From an uncultured Collinsella sp. (lineage in GTDB: Bacteria; Actinomycetota; Coriobacteriia; Coriobacteriales; Coriobacteriaceae): a DNA stretch of 14,965 nt. Position 1 is the first letter of the stretch; each line of letters opens with the position of its first letter. A model generated the notes under the pieces. That model had not been told where the DNA came from and did no database searches. It worked only from the letters and a program-made list of their open reading frames with translations. The position numbers and the translations under genes were made by a program. Shown here piece after piece: positions 1 to 6,859 of the stretch. The stretch covers positions 1 to 14,965 of the forward strand of contig UQJA01000044.1 of assembly GCA_900541285.1 (NCBI GenBank). Reading direction: 5' to 3'.

Positions 1-1136
1 GGTCCTGCCCAAAGGACGCGGGGGGGGGAGCCGGCAGCCATGAAGTTGGTGCCGAAGTTGTAGGTATCGGTGCCAACACCGGCGGCCAGAGCCTCGGTGA
101 GCATAGCGGTACCGGTGACGTAAGCAGCCTTGTTAACCGGGCCACCCATATCAAAGGCGCACATGCAGCCGATGGCAAGACCCAAGACAACGGCGCCAGA
201 GGCGGACAGGCCCTTGAGGAAGTCCATCATGGCGGTGTTGATGGCAGCCATGGGGCCGGAAATGCCGAGCATGACCAGGCCGACGATAGCCGTCGAGAAC
301 AGCGGGTACAGGAAGATAGCCTTGAGGCCGTCCAGGTTCTTGGGCAGGCCGGCAAAGACCTTCTCGAGCAGCAGGATGACATAGCCGGCGAGGAAGCCGC
401 CGACGATGCCGCCCAGGAAGCCGAAGCCCACGCCGGCGCCACCGGCGTCGATCATGCCGGTCTCAGCGTTAACAGGCAGGCCCTGGATGGCGATCATACC
501 GGCAACAAAGCCGGGGACGAGCGCCGGGCGCTTGCCGATGGATTCGGCGATGTAGGCGGAAAGCACCGGAACCATGAGGTTCATGGCGATGCCGCCGATG
601 ATCTTGAGCATCGCAGCAAAGCTGTTGTAGTCAGACGCCGTCGAATCGAAGGACGTAATGCCCCACAGGAACGAGACGGCGGTCAGAACACCACCAGCAA
701 CGACGAAGACCAGCATGTGGCTGACGCCGTTCATGAGGTGCTTGTAGATGATGTGGCCGATGGACTCCTTCTCCTCGACCTCATCCTCGATATCGGCAGC
801 AGCTGCTACCGTGCTGTCGCCCTTGGCGGCGAGCGCGCGGTCAATCAGCTTACCGGCGGCCTCAACGGACAGGGCCTTGGAAACACCAACGGAAACCATG
901 GGCTTGCCGGCGAAACGCTCAGCCTGGACATCCTTGTCGGCTGCGACGACGACGGCCTTGGCACCAGCGATCTCACTCTTGGTGAGCTCGTTCTCGACAC
1001 CGACCTGGCCATGAGTCTCAACCTTAATGGTCAGACCGCGCTCGGCAGCTGCCTTCTCCAGCGCCTCCTTCGCCATGAAGGTGTGCGCAATGCCGGTCGG
1101 GCAACCGGTCGCGGCGATGATGTCAAACTTAGCCAT
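1..1136 (-). CDS. PTS fructose-family EIIBC component (3' end cut by window edge)
   Basis: This is a membrane sugar permease of the phosphotransferase system, which imports a sugar (probably fructose or a related hexose) and phosphorylates it. About 378 codons are visible. Residues 1-100 form a fructose-type EIIB domain, starting MAKFDIIAATGCPTGIAHTF; Cys12 is the expected phosphorylated cysteine. An acidic linker (about 115-125) leads into the EIIC membrane domain, which carries the fructose-family signature AFDMGGPVNKAAY. No EIIA domain precedes EIIB, so EIIA is either C-terminal or a separate gene beyond the edge. ATG at 1136 has a strong Shine-Dalgarno (AAGGAGGG, complement of 1141-1148). 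It is divergent from an RpiR-type regulator, its likely controller. The last ten or so codons (bases 1-30) no longer fit the family and include nine consecutive G on the plus strand, so that end is suspect. Substrate is not determinable from sequence. Confidence 0.9.
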   Translation of the reverse strand, partial: MAKFDIIAATGCPTGIAHTFMAKEALEKAAAERGLTIKVETHGQVGVENELTKSEIAGAKAVVVAADKDVQAERFAGKPMVSVGVSKALSVEAAGKLIDRALAAKGDSTVAAAADIEDEVEEKESIGHIIYKHLMNGVSHMLVFVVAGGVLTAVSFLWGITSFDSTASDYNSFAAMLKIIGGIAMNLMVPVLSAYIAESIGKRPALVPGFVAGMIAIQGLPVNAETGMIDAGGAGVGFGFLGGIVGGFLAGYVILLLEKVFAGLPKNLDGLKAIFLYPLFSTAIVGLVMLGISGPMAAINTAMMDFLKGLSASGAVVLGLAIGCMCAFDMGGPVNKAAYVTGTAMLTEALAAGVGTDTYNFGTNFMAAGSPPRVLWAG

Positions 1137-1157
1137 GTGTCCCTCCTTCTTGAGTAC

Positions 1158-1173
1158 AGCGCCCGCGGGCGCT
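1158..1173. repeat. Perfect 16-bp GC palindrome in the PTS leader
   Basis: AGCGCCCGCGGGCGCT is its own reverse complement. In the PTS mRNA it can fold as a 6-bp stem with a CGCG loop, ending about 10 nt before the Shine-Dalgarno. It may affect translation or mRNA stability; a protein-binding role is equally possible. Confidence 0.55.
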
Positions 1174-1180
1174 CCCCTAC

Positions 1181-1202
1181 ACGCGCTTCGATGCGCGTTT
1201 TT
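1181..1202. repeat. Hairpin with T-run in the PTS leader
   Basis: ACGCGC (1181-1186) pairs with GCGCGT (1193-1198) across a six-base loop. On the plus strand it is followed directly by T's (1198-1202), so it resembles a weak intrinsic terminator in that direction. On the minus strand it would be the first hairpin of the PTS 5' leader, followed by the palindrome at 1158-1173. Either reading is inference. Confidence 0.45.
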
Positions 1203-1212
1203 CCACAACTGA

Positions 1213-1241
1213 AAGATACCAACCTACCGTCCGCGTGAGAA
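1213..1241 (-). promoter_or_regulatory. Candidate promoter of the PTS gene
   Basis: On the minus strand, TTCTCA (1241-1236, 4/6 match to -35) is followed by a 17-bp spacer and TATCTT (1218-1213, 4/6 match to -10). The -10 is preceded by TGG, an extended -10. Transcription would start near 1206, giving a leader of about 70 nt. The spacer contains one arm of a 9-bp inverted repeat (1222-1230), as expected for a repressed promoter. This is a motif match only. Confidence 0.4.
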
Positions 1242-1296
1242 GAGACAAGGTGCAATTCTCCGGTGAAAGGTTCTTTCATAACCGTAAACGGTAGGT
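1222..1296. repeat. Inverted-repeat cluster, candidate operators of the PTS/RpiR pair
   Basis: ACCTACCGT (1222-1230) recurs exactly inverted as ACGGTAGGT (1288-1296), 57 bases apart. Between and beside them are TGAAAG-GTT-CTTTCA (1264-1278, perfect 6-bp arms) and ACCGT-AA-ACGGT (1281-1292, perfect 5-bp arms). TGAAAG also occurs at 1210-1215 and 1296-1301. Short palindromes in a divergent region next to an RpiR gene are typical regulator targets. Which of them is bound is unknown. Confidence 0.45.
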
Positions 1297-1354
1297 GAAA
1301 GTTTACCATCAACACTTGAAACGGCAAGGTGTATCTTGTAATTGAAAATCCCCC

Positions 1355-1360
1355 TATACT
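1355..1360 (+). promoter_or_regulatory. Possible -10 box of the RpiR gene
   Basis: TATACT matches the -10 consensus at 5 of 6 positions. Transcription would start near 1367, giving a leader of about 42 nt to the ATG at 1409, which also argues against the upstream ATG at 1361. No convincing -35 hexamer is seen at normal spacing, so recognition may need an activator, or the box may be chance. Confidence 0.3.
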
Positions 1361-1397
1361 ATGGCATTACAAAACGAGTCCGATTTTCATGCCAACC

Positions 1398-1402
1398 AGG
1401 AG
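1398..1402 (+). promoter_or_regulatory. Ribosome binding site that fixes the RpiR start
   Basis: AGGAG lies six bases before the ATG at 1409. The in-frame ATG at 1361 has no such site and would abut the TATACT box, so 1409 is the better start. Confidence 0.7.
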
Positions 1403-1408
1403 CCATCC

Positions 1409-2266
1409 ATGACCGATAGTAGCAAGAGCGCACTTTCCCTCATTAGTACCCATCAGGGATACAGCGAGTCCGAGCAGCGCATTGTCGACTATATATTGGA
1501 GCACCAGTCCGAGGCGCCACGCCTCACGGCGGCTCAGCTCTCGCGCGCCGCTGCCACGTCCGAGGCGACCGTTTCGCGCTTCTGCCGCAAACTGGGCTTT
1601 GGTAGCTTCCGCAGCTTTCAGTTTTCGTTGGCGAGGGATTTGGAAAGCCAGCGCAACGAGGGCCTGACCGACGAGGTCTCGCTCGACAATATGGAGCAGA
1701 GCCTCAAGAACATCCTGGCTGCCAAGGTAAGCGAGCTTAATGCGACCATCGACGGAATCGACCACGATACGCTGGCGGCTGTTGTGCATGCCTTTAAGCA
1801 TGCAGGGGTTATTGAGTTTGCAGCTGTGGGCAATACGAACGCGGTCGCGCTCGATGCGACGTTTAAGTTTTCGCAGCTGGGCCTGCGCTGCATGGCGAGC
1901 ACCATTAGCGAGACATCAATCGGCTTTGCGCTCACGTTGCGCCCAGGTGACGTCATCGTGCTAATCTCAAACTCCGGCAAATCGCGCCGACTGAATCGCA
2001 TGGCAAAAGCGGCTCGCAACTGCGGCGCAACCGTAGTCGTCATCAGCAGCGACAGCAAATCCCCGCTCGCTCGTCTGGCAGACTACACCTTTAATACCGT
2101 CAACCACGAAGCGCTGCTGACGACGGGCGACTTTGCGTTCTCTAAGATCAGCGCCACGATGATCATCGAAGTCATCTACAACTTCCTGCTGCCCGAGATT
2201 GAAGACGCTCGCGAGCATATCAGCTACTACGAGGAGCTCATCCAGCCAGATAAGGTCGTTGAGTAA
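1409..2266 (+). CDS. MurR/RpiR-family transcriptional regulator (HTH plus SIS domain)
   Basis: A 285-residue regulator, the usual length for the family. Residues 1-78 are the RpiR N-terminal domain with a helix-turn-helix around 40-60 (AAQLSRAAATSEATVSRFCR). Residues 124-255 form a sugar isomerase (SIS) domain with the phosphosugar-binding motif ISNSGKS (186-192). Such proteins sense sugar phosphates and repress or activate sugar-catabolism genes. It is divergent from the PTS EIIBC gene, which makes that gene its probable target and a phosphorylated sugar imported by it the probable effector; both are inference. The start at 1409 rather than 1361 is chosen from the AGGAG site and from where homologues of this family normally begin. 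It converges on recN, with a palindrome between them. Confidence 0.92.
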   Translation: MTDSSKSALSLISTHQGYSESEQRIVDYILEHQSEAPRLTAAQLSRAAATSEATVSRFCRKLGFGSFRSFQFSLARDLESQRNEGLTDEVSLDNMEQSLKNILAAKVSELNATIDGIDHDTLAAVVHAFKHAGVIEFAAVGNTNAVALDATFKFSQLGLRCMASTISETSIGFALTLRPGDVIVLISNSGKSRRLNRMAKAARNCGATVVVISSDSKSPLARLADYTFNTVNHEALLTTGDFAFSKISATMIIEVIYNFLLPEIEDAREHISYYEELIQPDKVVE

Positions 2267-2274
2267 AACGCGTA

Positions 2275-2307
2275 GTGGGACAAAAATTTCAGTCTATTTT
2301 GTCCCAC
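2275..2307. terminator. Perfect 11-bp palindrome between convergent genes, probable bidirectional terminator
   Basis: GTGGGACAAAA (2275-2285) pairs perfectly with TTTTGTCCCAC (2297-2307) across an 11-base loop. It lies 9 bases after the rpiR stop and 19 bases after the recN stop, where a shared terminator is expected. It lacks a clean U-run after the stem; its A/T base pairs sit at the loop side. It may therefore be a processing or stability element, or a dispersed repeat, rather than a classical terminator. Confidence 0.6.
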
Positions 2308-2325
2308 CAACACCACTGATACGAC

Positions 2326-3954
2326 CTAACCTCGAGCTTCTTCGAGCATCTGCTTGGCGTGCGCCAGGCTTGCCTCCGATTGATCGCCGCTCAACATGCG
2401 GGCGATCTCGGCGGTACGCGCTTCGCCGGTTACCTCGTCCAAATGCGTCTGGGGAACATCGCCCGGTTCCTTGCTGACAACATAATGCTTGTCAGCCATG
2501 ACGGCGACCTGCGCCAAGTGGGTTACGACAATCACCTGATGCGTAGCAGCGAGATCTGCCAGCACACTCGCGAGGGCACGCGCCGTGGAGCCACCGACAC
2601 CAGCATCGACCTCGTCAAACACCAGCGTATCGACACCGTCCGCGTTACCGAGGACAACCTTACTTGCCAGCATGACGCGGCTGAGCTCGCCGCCCGACGC
2701 AATTCGACGCAGGGGACGCGGCGTCAAGCCGGCACCGCTGCGGTATAGCAGCTCGTAGCTCGAAGGACCAACGGGCGTCCACTCAGCACGGGGAAGATCA
2801 CGCGACTCCCAGACGAGCTCGGCACTACCCATCTCCAGGCGAGCCATCTGGCGGCCCACCTCGTGGCAGAAGCGCGGGGCCGCCGTATTGCGAGCGCGCT
2901 TAAGTGCCCTGGCAGCAGCGAACAGCTCGCGCTCGGCGCTCCCGAGTGCCTCACGCGCCTTTTTGATCTGTTCATCGCCATCATCGACCAGAGACAGCAG
3001 TTCTTGTGAGCGGTCGCGCATGGCAAAGACATCGTCCATAGTGGGACCCCACTGACGCAACAGGCCCTTGAGGTCGGAATACCGCTCACGCATGCGAGCG
3101 AGCTCGCGCGGGTCGAAGGCGACGCCATCACGATAGGCACGAAGCTCGTTCGCGCAATCCTCAAGGGAGATACAGGCATCCGAAAGCGCATCGGCAATGT
3201 CGCCCAGTTTGCGATCGACGGTAGCCATTCGGGAAAGCTCTGCCACGGCGCTGTTCACGGCATCAAGCGCTCCCCCTTCAGAGGCAAGCGATGCATGGGC
3301 ATCGTTAGCCGTGGCAACCAGTACCTCGGCATGTTCGGAGCGCGGCAGCAGTTGCTCAAGTTCCTCATACTCACCCGGCCTGGGGTCGACCTCGGCAATG
3401 CGCTCCAGGGCGAAGCGCGCCTCCTCGACGCGACTCCCCTGCGCACGCGAGACTTCCTCGACGCGACGGACCTCCTTGGCAGCCGCGCGTGAGGCTTTAA
3501 AGCAAGCACGATAGTGCTCGAGCGCCTCAAGTGCCGGGCGCCCTGCCCAGGCATCAACCATGGCAACATGATGCGCCGGATCGAGCAGGCGCTGGTGCTC
3601 GTGCTGGCCGCAAAGATCCATCATCACGCCGACGCGCTCCGAAAGTTCACGCACGCTGGCGATGCGACCGTCAATCTTCACGCGGCTGCGACCCTCGGCG
3701 GAAAGGCTGCGCTGTACGGTGAACCCTTCCGTGTCGTGCGGCCCGTCGAAGAGTCGTGCCTCGACGCTCGCGATCGCCTCGCCCTCGCGCACCGTCGACG
3801 AATCCGCGCGCTCGCCCAAAATAAGTTTGAGGGCCGAGAGCAGCGCGGTCTTACCGGCACCGGTCTCGCCGGTCAGGACAGTCAGGCCGGCACTCGGCAC
3901 CAGCGCCGCCTCGCGAATGAGTGCAATGTTAGAAACCTGCAGCTCATCGATCAT
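2326..3954 (-). CDS. recN: DNA repair protein RecN
   Basis: RecN is an SMC-like ATPase that acts at double-strand breaks together with RecA. The 542-residue protein is near normal length. The N-terminal ATPase half has Walker A GETGAGKT (29-36) and the conserved DLCGQHEHQ (113-121). A coiled-coil middle (about 150-360) is rich in Glu, Arg and Ala. The C-terminal half has the ABC signature IASGGELSR (418-426), Walker B LVFDEVDAGVGG (444-455) and the switch histidine in VVTHLAQVA (476-484). All key motifs are intact. It is the last gene of the efp-to-recN operon and its ATG overlaps the end of nadK by 11 bp, so translation is probably coupled. tlyA-nadK-recN is a known actinobacterial order. 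Confidence 0.97.
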   Translation of the reverse strand: MIDELQVSNIALIREAALVPSAGLTVLTGETGAGKTALLSALKLILGERADSSTVREGEAIASVEARLFDGPHDTEGFTVQRSLSAEGRSRVKIDGRIASVRELSERVGVMMDLCGQHEHQRLLDPAHHVAMVDAWAGRPALEALEHYRACFKASRAAAKEVRRVEEVSRAQGSRVEEARFALERIAEVDPRPGEYEELEQLLPRSEHAEVLVATANDAHASLASEGGALDAVNSAVAELSRMATVDRKLGDIADALSDACISLEDCANELRAYRDGVAFDPRELARMRERYSDLKGLLRQWGPTMDDVFAMRDRSQELLSLVDDGDEQIKKAREALGSAERELFAAARALKRARNTAAPRFCHEVGRQMARLEMGSAELVWESRDLPRAEWTPVGPSSYELLYRSGAGLTPRPLRRIASGGELSRVMLASKVVLGNADGVDTLVFDEVDAGVGGSTARALASVLADLAATHQVIVVTHLAQVAVMADKHYVVSKEPGDVPQTHLDEVTGEARTAEIARMLSGDQSEASLAHAKQMLEEARG

Positions 3955-4804
3955 GACGGACTCCGTAGAATACGCGGCTCACCGAGTTATAGAAGCTCTC
4001 GGGGCCGTAATCGAGCAGCAGCACATCTCCGGGCCCGCGGCGCACCGCCACGCTCTCAACGGTGCCATCGCAGGTAATAAACTGTCCATCGATAGCGATC
4101 GCCGGAACGCTCGGGCGATCATCGGACATAAAGATTTCGACGACATCACTCGGCGAAGTCAAGAAGGCACGGGCCTGAATGGTGTGCGGCGCAATGGGTA
4201 CGCAGACCATGCCCGTGTAATCGGGGCTCACGATGGGGCCACCGGCGGAAAGCGCATAGCCGGTGGAGCCGGTCGCTGTCGAAACGACAACACCGTCACC
4301 GCGCAGGCGGTCGATATGGTGGCCGGAAACCGTAATGTCAAATTCGACCATATCGGACAGGGGGCCGCGCGTAAGCGCCATGTCGTTAAGGGCGAAGGTG
4401 CGCACGACATCCTTCGTTCCGTCTTCGCGCACGGACACGATATCCGCGGCGATGGTGGCGCGACGGCTCACGTGCAGCTCGCCGGAAAGGGCGTCGCTCA
4501 CGACCTGCAGAATGTCGCGCTCCTCGGGGCTCGCAGCAGTTAAAAAGCCCAGATGGCCGTAGGAAAGACCGAGGATGGGAATCTCACGATGGTTGAGGAT
4601 GCGGGCAGCGCGCAGCAACGTACCGTCACCGCCGAGCGTAATGACCAGATCGGAGCCGTCAATATCAGGAGTGCTTTGAATCTTCGATCGCTGGTCGGCA
4701 GCCCATGCGACCTCATAGCCCTGGCGCGTCAACCAAAGCTCGAGCATCAGGCCGCTCTCGACCGCCTCTTGCTTGTAGTAATTAGGAACCAGAAAGACCT
4801 TCAT
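3944..4804 (-). CDS. nadK: NAD kinase
   Basis: This cytoplasmic enzyme phosphorylates NAD to NADP using ATP or polyphosphate. It is 286 residues, normal length. The GGDGT motif (58-62), GHLGFL (83-88), the conserved Asn-Asp in FALND (137-141), and the glycine-rich block from GDGVVVSTATGSTGYALSAG (169-188) are all present and mark an active kinase. The ATG overlaps the tlyA stop as ATGA (4 bp) with no strong Shine-Dalgarno, so it is probably translated by coupling to tlyA. It overlaps recN by 11 bp on the other side. Confidence 0.97.
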   Translation of the reverse strand: MKVFLVPNYYKQEAVESGLMLELWLTRQGYEVAWAADQRSKIQSTPDIDGSDLVITLGGDGTLLRAARILNHREIPILGLSYGHLGFLTAASPEERDILQVVSDALSGELHVSRRATIAADIVSVREDGTKDVVRTFALNDMALTRGPLSDMVEFDITVSGHHIDRLRGDGVVVSTATGSTGYALSAGGPIVSPDYTGMVCVPIAPHTIQARAFLTSPSDVVEIFMSDDRPSVPAIAIDGQFITCDGTVESVAVRRGPGDVLLLDYGPESFYNSVSRVFYGVRHDR

Positions 4805-5613
4805 AGCGTTGCAGCTTTCTCGCTCAAAACCGATACCTGGGATTGCAGCTCGTCTTGCGAGCGGTCGCCAGATTCAAATCTAGTGCCGTACAGGAAAAAC
4901 TCAACGTTTCCCTTGGCACCATGAATGGGCGACACGCACACATCGACCGGGAACAGCCCCTTGGCAGCAAAGAGTTCAACTGCCGCAACGAGTGTATCGC
5001 GGCGCACGACGGGATCGGTCACAATGCCGCCCTCGCCCACCAGCGCCGCCGGAGCCTCAAACTGCGGCTTTACGAGCGTGCAAAACGAACCCGAAGGCTT
5101 CAGGCACGCCAGCACGGCGTCGATGATATTCGCAATACTCGTAAAAGACACATCGCACACGGCCAGATCGATAGCACCGCCGTAGCCGAGCTCGGGCAAC
5201 TGCGTCACATTCGTGCGCTCGTGGAGCGTCACACGATCGTCTTGGCGCAGCGACCAGTCGAACTGGGCACGGCCTACGTCGACCGAGACAACAGTCGCAG
5301 CTCCGCGCTTGAGCAGGCAATCGGTAAAGCCGCCAGTAGAGCAGCCAACATCCAGACAGGCAAGGCCCGTCGGATTGATGCCAAACGCATCAAGCGAGCC
5401 TTCGAGCTTAAGACCGCCGCGGCCAACATAGGGAATGCGCCCCTTCACGTGCAGCGGCAGGCCCGGGATCACCTTAAGGCCCGGCGAAGTTAAACGCTCG
5501 CCCCCACTCGAGACCAAGCCGGCCATAAGAGTGCGAAGGGCATCCGCGCGATCGGCGCAGATGCCCTGTGAAATCAGTTCGTCATCAAGACGCACGCGTT
5601 TCATGAATGCCAT
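4801..5613 (-). CDS. tlyA: TlyA-family rRNA (cytidine-2'-O)-methyltransferase
   Basis: TlyA proteins 2'-O-methylate cytidines in 16S and often 23S rRNA; in mycobacteria this sets capreomycin sensitivity. The 270-residue protein has an N-terminal S4-like RNA-binding domain (about 5-60), the conserved YVGRGGLKL (62-70), the SAM-binding motif LDVGCSTGGFTD (87-98), CDVSFTSI (153-160) and LVKPQFE (180-186). The K-D-K-E catalytic set appears as Lys69, Asp154, Lys182 and Glu238, so activity is likely. Start is uncertain: ATG 5613, a TTG at 5616 and ATG 5604 are all in frame and none has a good Shine-Dalgarno. Family members usually begin near the 5604 Met-Lys-Arg. It lies 26 bases after xseB. Confidence 0.93.
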   Translation of the reverse strand: MAFMKRVRLDDELISQGICADRADALRTLMAGLVSSGGERLTSPGLKVIPGLPLHVKGRIPYVGRGGLKLEGSLDAFGINPTGLACLDVGCSTGGFTDCLLKRGAATVVSVDVGRAQFDWSLRQDDRVTLHERTNVTQLPELGYGGAIDLAVCDVSFTSIANIIDAVLACLKPSGSFCTLVKPQFEAPAALVGEGGIVTDPVVRRDTLVAAVELFAAKGLFPVDVCVSPIHGAKGNVEFFLYGTRFESGDRSQDELQSQVSVLSEKAATL

Positions 5614-5639
5614 CAACCATTCGTATCCGGAGATGCGGC

Positions 5640-5879
5640 CTAGCTATCCTGGGATTCGTTTGCCGCATCCTCATCGTATTCCTGCTCGAGCTTGTCGGCC
5701 TCACGCGGCGTCAGCTCAAACTTGTCGACCATATCGACCGCGCGGGAGCCAAGCTCAATCGCCTCGTCAAACAGATCGAGCGAACGCTCCAAGGACGTAT
5801 CCTTGGAGCGAACGGTAGCGATGATCTGGTCCAGACGGTCCGAGATCTCGTCAAAGTTGCGGACGGAACCCTCTGGCAT
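5640..5879 (-). CDS. xseB: Exodeoxyribonuclease VII small subunit
   Basis: XseB is the small subunit of exonuclease VII, which degrades single-stranded DNA. The 79-residue protein has the typical short helical-hairpin pattern: an FDEISDRLDQII segment (9-20), then SLERSLDLFDEAI (29-41), then an acidic tail. Length is normal. Shine-Dalgarno GAGGAG is formed by the last codons of nusB, and only 2 bases separate the genes. The large subunit gene xseA, often adjacent, is not in this window and must be elsewhere if the enzyme is functional. Confidence 0.9.
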   Translation of the reverse strand: MPEGSVRNFDEISDRLDQIIATVRSKDTSLERSLDLFDEAIELGSRAVDMVDKFELTPREADKLEQEYDEDAANESQDS

Positions 5880-5881
5880 GG

Positions 5882-6469
5882 CTACTCCTCGACGGAGTCG
5901 GCCTCGACGGCCTCAGCAGCGTCCGAATCCTCGGCCAGCACACCAGCCTCAGCCTGAGCAACCGCACCCTTTGCGGCAGCCTCAGCAGCCTGTGCCTCCT
6001 CGCGAGCGCGATCCTCGGCCAGCAGCTCCTGGTATAGGTCCTCGCCCGGCAGCTCCTCGCTGCGAGCGATCTTACCCAGCACGCCATTGACGAACGACGC
6101 GGACTGGTCGGTGCCATAGGCCTTGGCAAGCTCGACGGCCTCGTTGATCACGATGGCGTCCGAGACCTCCTCGTCGGTGAGGAAACGCATCTCGTAAACG
6201 GCGATACGCAGCAGATTGCGGTCGGCGCCGGGCATGCGCATAAGATCCCAGTTCTTGGCAACGGAGCGCAGAGCACAGTCGATGCGGTCGATATGCTCGT
6301 AGGCACCTCGGCACAGCTCCAGCGCATAGGGATCGAGGGGACCCTTCGAGATCAGGAAATCACCCTCGAGGACGCGCTCGAGCGGGCTGTCCGTGGCCTC
6401 GGCCTGGAACAGCAGCTGTAGCGCCTGACTGCGGGCAAGCGTACGCCCGCGATAAACCTTAAGGCTCAA
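5882..6469 (-). CDS. nusB: Transcription antitermination protein NusB, with long acidic C-terminal tail
   Basis: NusB with NusE (ribosomal protein S10) binds boxA RNA and prevents premature termination of rRNA operons. The protein has 195 residues; the core (about 8-140) shows RSQALQLLFQ (13-22), DRNLLRIAVYEMRFL (83-97), the VINEAVELAKAYG block (107-119) and FVNGVLGKIAR (126-136). Family members usually stop soon after this block, near 130-160 residues. Here about 50 extra residues follow, very rich in Ala, Glu and Asp, probably disordered. The start is TTG at 6469 with AGGAG six bases upstream; the next in-frame Met is too far in to serve. It lies 3 bases after the Asp23-family gene, whose last codons supply the ribosome site. 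Confidence 0.95.
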   Translation of the reverse strand: MSLKVYRGRTLARSQALQLLFQAEATDSPLERVLEGDFLISKGPLDPYALELCRGAYEHIDRIDCALRSVAKNWDLMRMPGADRNLLRIAVYEMRFLTDEEVSDAIVINEAVELAKAYGTDQSASFVNGVLGKIARSEELPGEDLYQELLAEDRAREEAQAAEAAAKGAVAQAEAGVLAEDSDAAEAVEADSVEE

Positions 6470-6472
6470 AGG

Positions 6473-6835
6473 TTACTCCTTGGGGAAAACGAGGCCGTCG
6501 ATGCAAACGTCAACGCGCTCGACCTCAACGCCAACCTGGGCATCGATGGCGGCGACCACGGCAGCGCGAACGGCCTCGGCGAGTTTCTTGAACGGATAGC
6601 CAAAGAACACCACGACGCGCACGGTGAGTGCAAGCTTGTCGCCAACGACCTCGGCCTCGACCGCCGGCTCGGAAGCCGGGGCCTTGGACGAGAGCATCAT
6701 GGAGACAAGGTTGGTGGCAAGGTCCTTGACGCCAACGGAGGCGATGCCCTCGACATCGGACACGGCGCGCGAGACGATGGCGGTCAGAACATCGGGCGAA
6801 ATGCCGATGCCGTCAATCTTGATTTCCTGGGGCAT
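6473..6835 (-). CDS. Asp23/Gls24 (DUF322) family protein, YqhY-like
   Basis: A 120-residue small protein of the Asp23/Gls24 family. It has the characteristic start (ISPDVLTAIVSRAVSDVEGI, 12-31) and the central AEVVGDKLALTVRVVVFFGY region (61-80), ending with an ERVDVCIDGLVF segment. It has no signal peptide or transmembrane helix, so it is cytoplasmic or membrane-peripheral. In Bacillus the paralogue YqhY is also encoded beside nusB and has been linked to control of acetyl-CoA carboxylase; other members respond to cell-envelope stress. The position directly before nusB supports the YqhY type. AGGAGG (complement of 6840-6845) lies 4 bases before the ATG. It follows efp by 24 bases. Confidence 0.9.
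   Translation of the reverse strand: MPQEIKIDGIGISPDVLTAIVSRAVSDVEGIASVGVKDLATNLVSMMLSSKAPASEPAVEAEVVGDKLALTVRVVVFFGYPFKKLAEAVRAAVVAAIDAQVGVEVERVDVCIDGLVFPKE
6476..6480 (-). promoter_or_regulatory. Ribosome binding site that supports a TTG start for nusB
   Basis: On the minus strand AGGAG is made by the last sense codons of the upstream gene (AAG GAG, then TAA). It is six bases before TTG at 6469. The conserved NusB N-terminal helix requires a start here, so TTG is the real initiator and translation is probably coupled to the upstream stop codon. Confidence 0.75.
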
Positions 6836-6859
6836 GAGTCCTCCTAGAAAAGTTGGTTG

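Noticed and set aside
717..1238. A plus-strand open frame opposite the PTS EIIB region
   Set aside because: The minus strand encodes a clear EIIB domain with its active-site cysteine; the plus frame also runs through the PTS ribosome site and leader.
1361..1408. A 16-codon N-terminal extension of the RpiR regulator
   Set aside because: The ATG at 1361 directly follows a TATACT box and lacks a ribosome site, whereas ATG 1409 has AGGAG at ideal spacing.
3662..4543. A 293-codon open frame on the plus strand across the recN/nadK junction
   Set aside because: It runs antisense through two conserved genes and the junction between them, with no ribosome site or recognisable domain.
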